Shown: positions 1 through 4,648 of the stretch, piece by piece
Numbering within the stretch: the stretch's first letter is position 1
How the letters are laid out: every line of letters starts with the position of its first letter
DNA from: Promethearchaeota archaeon
GTDB lineage: Archaea > Asgardarchaeota > Lokiarchaeia > Sigynarchaeales > SOKP01
Assembly: GCA_016839655.1 (NCBI GenBank)
Contig: JAEOTW010000010.1
Location: 1 to 5,865, forward strand
Direction: 5' to 3'
Length of the DNA: 5,865 bases
Translations under genes and position numbers: made by a program
Notes under the pieces: model-generated
Databases searched by the model: none
Told to the model about the DNA's origin: nothing
Seen by the model: only the letters and a program-made list of their open reading frames with translations

Positions 1-5
1 AAGGG

Positions 6-135
6 TGACTCCTGCCCTACGAGACGCAAATAAGCGTCAAAACAAAATAGGGGGAGGAGGGCGAAATCAGAGTGTAAGAATTTACACTACCAAAAGACAA
101 AAATCCAGGGTGTAGGCAGGAGTCATTATTTTTTT
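6..135 (+). ncRNA. Putative structured small RNA, family not recognised
   Basis: This GC-richer island in very AT-rich DNA folds as a closed RNA. Positions 6-20 pair with 112-125 over 14 bp, with a single bulged C at 17. Inside are hairpin 23-27/34-38 (GACGC/GCGTC, loop AAATAA) and hairpin 71-77/82-88 (AGTGTAA/TTACACT, loop GAAT). Joining strands 39-70 and 89-111 are A-rich or purine-rich, as expected for unpaired RNA on the + strand. A T7 run at 129-135 begins four bases after the stem, a good archaeal transcript end. I found no signature of 5S rRNA, tRNA, SRP RNA or RNase P RNA. The 5' end may lie left of position 6 or outside the window, and no promoter can be judged. The main alternative is a short non-autonomous mobile element whose terminal inverted repeats are the closing stem, but I see no flanking target duplication. 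Structure is seen; transcription is inferred. Confidence 0.45.
129..135 (+). terminator. Oligo-T terminator of the putative small RNA
   Basis: A run of seven T directly follows the closing stem of the folded element (stem ends at 125). Oligo-T tracts are the usual archaeal termination signal, so this supports transcription on the + strand ending here. Confidence 0.4.
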
Positions 136-384
136 ATTTCTGTTGATTTTATATTATTTTTTTCCTATTTTGTTTTATTTAATATCAAAATTATTTTGAA
201 TTTTGTTTAAATTGAGTTTCTTTATTGATAGATTGAATTTAAATTTTTATCCTACATTTATTATATCATTAAGAGTTTATAAATTAATTCATTATAGTTC
301 CTAAGTTAGTTTTAGTCATAACTAAATAAAAACTAAAAAAAAAGAATAAATATGATTAACGATTATTAAAAATAGTGTAAAAGA
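136..384. other. AT-rich intergenic spacer, no gene seen
   Basis: About 250 bases of nearly pure A/T sequence separate the putative RNA from the membrane-protein gene. No open frame of useful length, RNA fold of note or convincing repeat was seen, apart from the promoter-like box at 341-353 listed separately. Confidence 0.5.
341..353 (+). promoter_or_regulatory. Probable TATA box/BRE of the membrane-protein gene
   Basis: An A-rich BRE-like run leads into ATAAATAT (346-353). Archaeal transcription usually starts about 26 bases downstream of the box centre, here near 375, giving a leader of about 10 bases before the ATG at 385. No Shine-Dalgarno sequence lies in that leader. Confidence 0.3.
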
Positions 385-768
385 ATGGCAGATAATGGTA
401 CGGAACAAGCTGTAGGAAGACCAGAACCAGAATTTAAGATTGATTTTGTAACAATAATCTGGATAATTGTTGGATTTATTGTATCTTGGGTAAATATGGT
501 AATAATATTAGAGTATATGGAGATTTGGTCATATTTAACAATTATTTTTACAACAATATTACCCACAGTGATTATAGGATTAAAGAATAGATTTTGGGGG
601 TATGGTTATTTATTAGGATTTACAATAGCAGGAATTCCCTTCTTATTTTTAGGTGATCCTTTCATTGGGGGGTATACATCTATAACATCTTTATTTATTT
701 TCATTATATTATGGTTAATCTTTTGGAAAGCTTGGAGATCACTATCTTCAATTAAGCAGATTAATTAA
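385..768 (+). CDS. Small four-helix membrane protein, function unknown
   Basis: This 127-residue protein has an acidic soluble head (residues 1-20, with GRPEPEF) followed by four hydrophobic segments at about 21-42, 48-66, 72-90 and 98-115. Basic residues lie in the loop between helices 2 and 3 (LKNRF) and in the tail (WKAWRS), while the loop between helices 1 and 2 is acidic (EYME). By the positive-inside rule both ends would be cytosolic. There is no cleavable signal peptide, catalytic motif or family pattern that I recognise. The ATG at 385 is the first in frame and fits the upstream TATA-like box. The gene stands alone: the putative RNA lies upstream, and a convergent zinc-protein gene begins its stop codon 34 bases downstream. 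It is probably an orphan integral membrane protein. The open frame and membrane segments are clear; the role is unknown. Confidence 0.75.
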   Translation: MADNGTEQAVGRPEPEFKIDFVTIIWIIVGFIVSWVNMVIILEYMEIWSYLTIIFTTILPTVIIGLKNRFWGYGYLLGFTIAGIPFLFLGDPFIGGYTSITSLFIFIILWLIFWKAWRSLSSIKQIN

Positions 769-780
769 ATCAAATAAATC

Positions 781-800
781 AAATTTTTAAGTAAAAATTT
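781..800. terminator. AT palindrome between convergent genes, possible bidirectional terminator
   Basis: A perfect 9-bp inverted repeat (781-789 with 792-800, two-base loop) fills most of the 34-base gap between two converging stop codons. Each strand carries a run of five T. Its position and symmetry suit a two-way transcript end, although the stem contains only A/T pairs. Confidence 0.35.
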
Positions 801-802
801 AA

Positions 803-1009
803 TTACATTAATACTAAATGTTTACATTTTACGCAGAGCTTTCCCTCTTTTTTTGCTTTTTCAGCACATTTTAGGCAGAAATTTGTTTTGCAATTAGGAC
901 ACGTATAAATTTCACCAGTAATATCTCCTTTGTGAAAAAGACAGAAATTTTCATTGAGAGTAACCTTAGGGGGTAATACTGGGGGAGGAGGGCCTTTTTT
1001 ATCATTCAT
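803..1009 (-). CDS. Small two-site zinc-binding protein (B-box/RING/FYVE-like) with proline-rich head
   Basis: This 68-residue protein has eight well-spaced metal ligands: C23-x2-H26, C37-x2-C40, C45-x2-C48 and C59-x2-C62. That count suits two zinc ions in a treble-clef or cross-brace fold like that of B-box, RING or FYVE modules. I cannot assign which pairs share a zinc. The head carries a PPPP run and a second PP (residues 7-10 and 13-14), a typical ligand for proline-binding domains. Similar small CxxH...CPxC...CxKC...CxxC proteins are, from memory, common in Lokiarchaeal genomes; this was not searched. Such domains usually mediate protein, ubiquitin or lipid binding, and no catalytic residue is visible. 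The ATG at 1009 lies about 27 bases from a TATA-like box, so the mRNA is probably leaderless. Codons 6-10 are unusually GC-rich and exactly complementary to 13 bases of the RNA-like element at 50-62. Confidence 0.8.
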   Translation of the reverse strand: MNDKKGPPPPVLPPKVTLNENFCLFHKGDITGEIYTCPNCKTNFCLKCAEKAKKEGKLCVKCKHLVLM

Positions 1010-1032
1010 AAAATCACAGGTTTTAAGATTTT

Positions 1033-1040
1033 CTTAAATA
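1033..1040 (-). promoter_or_regulatory. TATA-like box of the zinc-protein gene
   Basis: On the minus strand this reads TATTTAAG. Its centre is about 27 bases from the ATG at 1009, which predicts transcription starting at or next to the start codon (leaderless mRNA). Confidence 0.35.
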
Positions 1041-1063
1041 GTAGTAATTAAATTTAAGATATT

Positions 1064-1071
1064 AAAAAAAA
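1064..1071 (-). terminator. Oligo-T terminator after the ACT-like gene
   Basis: A run of eight T on the minus strand lies about 30 bases past the stop codon of the ACT-like gene, without an obvious stem. Together with the separate TATA box downstream, it suggests that the ACT-like and zinc-protein genes are transcribed separately. Confidence 0.4.
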
Positions 1072-1100
1072 TTATTAGTTACACAATTTTTTAAGCTATT

Positions 1101-1562
1101 TTACAGAAGTGTAGGAATATCTTCAATCATAACACTTAGAACATTAGCAACAGACATAAACTTTTCTGTGATAGTATCAATTGTTAATTCACCCGCATCA
1201 ATCATATCTCCAATTAGATACGTCTCATAGAAGCATTTTTCCATTTCATAACATAATCCAGTCGTATGTAGTATCTCTTTGCTTAAATTCAAGTCATTTA
1301 ATACATTAGATATTCCTTTAACGAGATCCGGTGAAAATTCTTTGAGTTTCACAAGGATTTTTTTAATATTTTTATTTTTTGTGGGAAAACAGCTTATTTT
1401 AACAACGTCTTCACGAGAAATGAAGATTAATAAATAATAGGGCGAATCTAATATTTCTTCCTTAATTTCAGAAGGAAAAATTGGATTTTTACTAAGTTCA
1501 TTATTATTAATAATTAGACCTATTGAAATTTTATTTTTTTGAGAGCTATTGTCTGTTTCCAT
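1101..1562 (-). CDS. ACT-like (ferredoxin-fold) orphan protein, function unknown
   Basis: This 153-residue soluble protein has no signal peptide or membrane segment. I chose ATG 1562; a TTG three codons upstream (1571) is possible but less likely. Residues 42-48 (YYLLIFI) and 53-60 (VVKISCFP) look like strands. A long helix follows (about 64-92, KNIKKILVKLKEFSPDLV), then two strands (97-105 and 110-117, with LCYEMEKCFYETYL) and a C-terminal helix (127-147). This strand-helix-strand-strand-helix order, with SPDLVKGISNVLNDLNL in the helix, resembles ACT-type small-molecule-binding regulatory domains. The resemblance is of pattern only, with no ligand motif that I can confirm. C58, C104 and C110 are possible reactive or metal sites. 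The promoter faces away from the longin-like gene. The reading frame is secure; the fold call is tentative. Confidence 0.65.
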   Translation of the reverse strand: METDNSSQKNKISIGLIINNNELSKNPIFPSEIKEEILDSPYYLLIFISREDVVKISCFPTKNKNIKKILVKLKEFSPDLVKGISNVLNDLNLSKEILHTTGLCYEMEKCFYETYLIGDMIDAGELTIDTITEKFMSVANVLSVMIEDIPTLL

Positions 1563-1608
1563 AATAATCAAAAACCTAAAGATAATTAAAAGTTATATTT
1601 GCGGAAGC

Positions 1609-1617
1609 ATATATAAA
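1609..1617 (-). promoter_or_regulatory. TATA box of the ACT-like gene
   Basis: The minus strand reads TTTATATAT, following a run of A. The predicted start of transcription is near 1587, leaving a leader of about 25 bases. TTTAGG (1575-1580) lies about 12 bases before ATG 1562, a weak and rather distant ribosome-site candidate. Confidence 0.4.
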
Positions 1618-1763
1618 GTTTTTTTATTTTTATTTTTTTATACGTTTTATATAGATTGGTTATGCATTATTTTTCTTTAATTAAAAGCTTTTGATTCCTC
1701 ATTACTAAGGTTTCTGGTATTACTAAGATAATATTTGGATTTTATATCGATATCCATTTTTCA
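1618..1763. other. Divergent intergenic region
   Basis: This AT-rich stretch lies between the two opposite-facing TATA boxes of the ACT-like and longin-like genes. It holds T-rich runs and no open frame of useful length. It may carry shared control sites, but none stands out. Confidence 0.4.
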
Positions 1764-1774
1764 TTATATAATAT
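1764..1774 (+). promoter_or_regulatory. TATA box of the longin-like gene
   Basis: TTATATAATAT is a good archaeal TATA match. A start of transcription is expected near 1795, with a leader of about 14 bases before ATG 1809. Confidence 0.4.
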
Positions 1775-1778
1775 CTCC

Positions 1779-1796
1779 AATTAATCAGAATTAATT
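1779..1796. promoter_or_regulatory. Inverted repeat overlapping the predicted transcript start, operator candidate
   Basis: AATTAAT (1779-1785) and ATTAATT (1790-1796) form a 7-bp inverted repeat around CAGA. It lies between the TATA box and the start codon, where an archaeal repressor would block transcription. It is all A/T in an AT-rich region, so chance is a real possibility. Confidence 0.2.
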
Positions 1797-1808
1797 AAAA
1801 CCTTAATA

Positions 1809-2309
1809 ATGGATTTCCAAAATAATTTTTATAGAAGAAGTGAAAATAACTTCGGATTTAAGCTTGAAAAGTATACTTCTCATGAGTGTAGGTTTCATGC
1901 GCTATATTTTCTAGACTATGAGACTGGAGCTTTACTAGTAAGCAATCGATATACTGATAGTTTAAATTTTTTAAAGGATGACTTAATCTGTAGCTTCTTA
2001 AATGCTATTAATTTGTTTATCAATGAAGTAAATGAAGGATCTAATGAGGAGCTTCAAGAAATCAACTTTAAAGGTACAAGAATATTATATGAAAGAGAAG
2101 GGAGACTCTTAGCTATCGCCATTACAAAAAAAACTAATTTACAAATAGAAAGGGGTATTTTACGAGAAATTGTAGAAGATTTCTATATTCGCTTCAAACA
2201 CCATATTAATAATTTTAATGGTGAAGTATTTCCTGCAATTCTAGAATACAAAAAAAGATTGAAAAGTATGAATTTGAACTCATTGTTCAAATTTGATATT
2301 CATATTTAA
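1809..2309 (+). CDS. Longin/roadblock-like small protein, possible small-GTPase partner
   Basis: This 166-residue soluble protein shows the pattern of longin/roadblock-type modules. A strand pair FHALYFLDYETGALLVSNRY (29-48) is followed by a helix (57-75, DDLICSFLNAINLFINEV). Strands follow at 82-94 (LQEINFKGTRILY) and 98-106 (GRLLAIAIT), then a long helix (112-135). Members of this fold scaffold or regulate small GTPases, and Asgard archaea are known for many of them. The assignment rests on pattern recognition, not on a search. Other sensory alpha/beta folds such as PAS-like domains are possible. The basic tail (148-166, KKRLKSMN...) is a C-terminal extension. The ATG at 1809 is the first in frame and suits its TATA box. 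The gene converges on the helical-repeat gene with only 4 bases between stop codons, so their transcripts may overlap at the 3' ends. No GTPase gene is visible in the window. Confidence 0.7.
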   Translation: MDFQNNFYRRSENNFGFKLEKYTSHECRFHALYFLDYETGALLVSNRYTDSLNFLKDDLICSFLNAINLFINEVNEGSNEELQEINFKGTRILYEREGRLLAIAITKKTNLQIERGILREIVEDFYIRFKHHINNFNGEVFPAILEYKKRLKSMNLNSLFKFDIHI

Positions 2310-2315
2310 TTTTTT
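2310..2315 (+). terminator. T6 run right after the longin-like gene
   Basis: Six T directly follow the stop codon and overlap the stop codon of the convergent repeat-protein gene. This is a weak terminator candidate; the read-through RNA would be antisense to the repeat gene. Confidence 0.25.
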
Positions 2316-3696
2316 AAGAAGAGTCTTCTTTATCTTCATCTTTTTTGAGTTTTTCAACTTTATTTTCAAATTTTTCAACTATCTGTTTTGCATCAGTTTT
2401 TATTTCAATCTGTTTTTCAACAACTTCTTTTTGCTCTTCAATTTGCTTTGCGTGTTTTTCTATAGTGTTAAGGATTTTTTCACTTGCTATTTCTAGGTTT
2501 GGTTGAAGTTTTATACGTTGTTCATCCAATTCTCGTTGTTTTTCAATTCGAAATGCTTTCTCCCCTATAGATTTCTCTATTTTGGCTCCTGTTCCATTAA
2601 TATCTGCGTGAATTCCTTTACGAGTTTCTTCTAATTCTCGTTGCTTTTCAACACGAAAAGCCTTTTCACCAATAGATTTCTCAATTTTTTCTCCAGTCCC
2701 ATCAATATCTGCGTGAATTCCTTTACGAGTTTCTTCTAATTCTCGTTGCTTTTCAACACGAAAAGCCTTTTCACCAATAGATTTCTCGATTTTTGCTCCA
2801 GTCCCATCAATATCTGCACGGATTCCTTTACGCTGTTCATCTAATTCTCGTTGCTTTTCAATTCGAAATGCCTTTTCCCCTATAGATTTCTCAATTTTTT
2901 CTCCAGTCTGATCGATATCTGCATGGATTCCCAACCGTTGTTTGTCTAATTCTCGTTGTTTTTCAACACGAAAGGCCTTTTCACCTATATATTTCTCAAT
3001 TTTTGCTCCTGTTCCGTCAATATCTGCATGAATTTCTTTTCGGTATTCATCTAATTCTCTTCTTTTTTCTATCAGAAAAGCTTTCTCACCTATAGTTTTT
3101 TCAATTTTTTTACCTGTCCCATCAATATTTGCATGGATTCCTTTCCGTTGTTCGTCTAATTCTCGTTGCTTTTCAATTCGAAACGCTTTCTCCCCTATAG
3201 ATTTCTCAATTATTTCTCCAGTCTGATCGATATCTGCATGGATTTCTTTACGCTGTTCGTCTAATTCTCGTTGTTTTTCAACACGAAAGGCCTTTTCACC
3301 AATAGATTTCTCAATTTTTGCTCCTGTTCCGTCAATATCTGCGTGAATTCCCATCCGTCGTTCATCTAATTCTCGTTGTTTTTCAATTCGAAAAGCTTTC
3401 TCACTTACTGACTTTTCTATTTTCTCTCCCGTACCATCAATATCTGCATGTATTCCTATACGTTGTTCATCGATTTCTCGTCGTTTTTCGATCATAAATG
3501 CTTTTTCATCAATAGAACCTGAAATCTGTTCTTTTCCTTTTTCAAAAGATAACTTTCTTTCGTCCTCAATGCTTTTTAAATATGCATCTCTCTCTTCTTT
3601 TCCCTTCTTGTAAAGTTCATCGACAAGTTTTTTTTGTCGTTCTATTTCTTCTTGAGATAAAGGTTTTTCATTTTCACCCAAAATTCTCACTTTCAA
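2314..3696 (-). CDS. Highly charged helical protein of about eleven 35-residue tandem repeats
   Basis: This 460-residue protein has a charged helical head (1-63). Ten 35-residue units follow, starting at residues 64, 99, 134, 169, 204, 239, 274, 309, 344 and 379, then a degenerate unit at 414-448 and an acidic tail (DEDKEDSS). A unit has the core EKAFRIEKQRELDEQRKGI, then HADIDGTG, then a helix start (KIEKSIG). The first nine units are close copies, while the second half of unit ten and unit eleven have diverged. One glycine turn (GTG or QTG) per unit suggests helices of about 30 residues separated by hinges, either as stacked up-down helices or as a long segmented coiled coil; 35 is exactly five heptads. 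There is no membrane segment, signal peptide or catalytic motif. A structural, scaffolding or surface-binding role is conceivable but unproven. The start is uncertain: TTG at 3696, or GTG at 3690, which fits the TATA box slightly better. No in-frame ATG occurs before codon 69. Confidence 0.8.
   Translation of the reverse strand: MKVRILGENEKPLSQEEIERQKKLVDELYKKGKEERDAYLKSIEDERKLSFEKGKEQISGSIDEKAFMIEKRREIDEQRIGIHADIDGTGEKIEKSVSEKAFRIEKQRELDERRMGIHADIDGTGAKIEKSIGEKAFRVEKQRELDEQRKEIHADIDQTGEIIEKSIGEKAFRIEKQRELDEQRKGIHANIDGTGKKIEKTIGEKAFLIEKRRELDEYRKEIHADIDGTGAKIEKYIGEKAFRVEKQRELDKQRLGIHADIDQTGEKIEKSIGEKAFRIEKQRELDEQRKGIRADIDGTGAKIEKSIGEKAFRVEKQRELEETRKGIHADIDGTGEKIEKSIGEKAFRVEKQRELEETRKGIHADINGTGAKIEKSIGEKAFRIEKQRELDEQRIKLQPNLEIASEKILNTIEKHAKQIEEQKEVVEKQIEIKTDAKQIVEKFENKVEKLKKDEDKEDSS
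2456..3507 (-). repeat. Tandem array of ten 105-bp coding units
   Basis: The ten EKAF-type units of the repeat protein are 105 bp each and strictly in frame. For example, the same ten-base word occurs at 2631-2640 and 2736-2745. Units at 2606-2710 and 2711-2815 differ at only two bases (2683/2788 and 2690/2795), whereas other units differ at many silent and non-silent sites. Array edges are given to the nearest unit. Confidence 0.85.
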
Positions 3697-3714
3697 AAAA
3701 TTTTTGGAATATTT

Positions 3715-3726
3715 TTTAAATATAAT
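3715..3726 (-). promoter_or_regulatory. TATA-like box of the repeat-protein gene
   Basis: The minus strand reads ATTATATTTAAA. The predicted transcript start is near 3694, within or beside the two candidate start codons (TTG 3696, GTG 3690), so the mRNA would be leaderless or nearly so. Confidence 0.35.
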
Positions 3727-3828
3727 ATCAAAACTCGTATTTAATAATTTTTATATTGAAATTTTAATTAAGTTTTAAAATGAAAGAGGAAAATTAGAAT
3801 TGACTGAAAAAATATGATTTCAATAAAT

Positions 3829-4578
3829 CTATTTTATAGGAATTGGTTCACAAGAATCCTCTTGCATATGCTCCATAAGGCTTTCCATTGTCAATCTCAT
3901 TGCAAGCATTTCCATAACATCATTCTCCAACTTCTTTGCTTTTTCAGAGTCAATACCTAAATTATGTTTACTAACTAGATTTTGGAATTCCTTTTGTAAG
4001 CTATTTTTAAGTTCATTTTGTTTATTTAAATCAATGATCTGAGTTGCTAACCATTTATCTATCTTGTGTTTAATTTTAATATCAACATTATTATTTGAGT
4101 GATATTCGACTTCAATTTCTTTAAGATTTTCTAAACCATCAAGATACTTTTGATCTTGATACATTGGTTTAAGTAGTATTCCAAGATTTGTGACTAATGG
4201 TTGTTTCTTGAGTTTTTCTAAAGAACCAGTTAAAAAATCTAACACTTGATCCTTTTGTGTTATTTTCGAATAGTTAATATACTGCGGGATAAAATGCATA
4301 ATTGAATTTTTCATTAATAATTCTTCAAAATCAAAGATGGATTCAGGTTTAATTTCAAGTGTATTATTAATACAAGTATATAATGAGTTCATAAATGGTG
4401 TGATATCTCTAAACATTGAGAATTTCTCAATAAAGCTCAATATATCGCCTAGAATTTCGAGCTTATTTTCATCTGGCTCTGACCTATAATAATGGTTAAA
4501 AGTCTGTTCCAAATCGATATTCTTATCTGGTATAGATAAAAGTTGCTTTACTTCAGTATAAAGTGAACTTAAATCCAC
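3829..4578 (-). CDS. All-helical soluble protein, function unknown
   Basis: I do not recognise this 249-residue protein. Almost the whole length reads as amphipathic helices, for example at about 4-14, 38-54, 61-74, 82-90, 108-125, 172-204 and 211-239. It has no signal peptide, membrane segment or catalytic motif. A short strand-like, charged stretch (151-171, KEIEVEYHS then DIKIKHKID) splits a helical N-terminal part from a coiled-coil-prone C-terminal part, and the tail is DSCEPIPIK. The layout would suit an adaptor or a HEAT-like scaffold, but that is a guess. The start is GTG 4578: no in-frame ATG exists between the upstream stop (4591-4593) and it, and a TATA-like box about 28 bases upstream predicts a leaderless mRNA. 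The DUF362 gene lies upstream on the same strand but ends in an 11-T run, so the two are probably separate transcripts. Confidence 0.65.
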   Translation of the reverse strand: MDLSSLYTEVKQLLSIPDKNIDLEQTFNHYYRSEPDENKLEILGDILSFIEKFSMFRDITPFMNSLYTCINNTLEIKPESIFDFEELLMKNSIMHFIPQYINYSKITQKDQVLDFLTGSLEKLKKQPLVTNLGILLKPMYQDQKYLDGLENLKEIEVEYHSNNNVDIKIKHKIDKWLATQIIDLNKQNELKNSLQKEFQNLVSKHNLGIDSEKAKKLENDVMEMLAMRLTMESLMEHMQEDSCEPIPIK

Positions 4579-4601
4579 AATAATTTTATATCATTTTCAA
4601 T

Positions 4602-4610
4602 CTTTAAAAA
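4602..4610 (-). promoter_or_regulatory. TATA-like box of the helical-protein gene
   Basis: The minus strand reads TTTTTAAAG. The expected transcript start at about 4580 coincides with the GTG start codon at 4578, supporting that non-ATG start and a leaderless mRNA. Confidence 0.35.
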
Positions 4611-4637
4611 AATTCTTTTTTGTTTTACAGAAGTGGT

Positions 4638-4648
4638 AAAAAAAAAAA
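4638..4648 (-). terminator. T11 run directly after the DUF362 stop codon
   Basis: Eleven consecutive T on the minus strand abut the stop codon (4649-4651), with a further T7 at 4606-4612. These are the strongest oligo-T terminator signals in the window and separate DUF362 from the downstream helical-protein gene. Confidence 0.55.

Noticed and set aside
1..125. 5S rRNA, because of the roughly 120-nt length and paired ends
   Set aside because: The internal helices do not match the 5S layout and the conserved loop C motif is absent; only length and end pairing agree.
48..125. Fragment of RNase P RNA or SRP RNA
   Set aside because: The GGAGGAGGGCGAAA stretch only vaguely recalls an RNase P core strand, and its conserved partner (ACAGAA..CGGCUUA) is missing. 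The SRP helix 8 GGAA/AGCAGCC motifs are also absent.
112..125. AGGAG at 118-122 as a ribosome binding site
   Set aside because: No start codon with an open frame follows at a suitable distance, and the bases are locked in the closing stem.
366..566. 66-residue minus-strand frame opposite the membrane protein
   Set aside because: It overlaps a clear membrane-protein gene in antisense and shows no domain or start signals.
2293..2496. Phe-rich 67-residue open frame on the + strand
   Set aside because: It lies antisense to the C-terminal coding end of the repeat protein; its Phe/Tyr-rich composition simply mirrors Lys/Glu codons.
2600..3480. EF-hand or dockerin-type calcium loops from the repeated DIDGTG
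   Set aside because: Only the first two acidic positions fit. The hydrophobic and the final acidic ligand positions are out of register, and some units have QTG instead.
2456..3507. CRISPR-like array
   Set aside because: The 105-bp units are contiguous, in frame and coding throughout, with no unique spacers.
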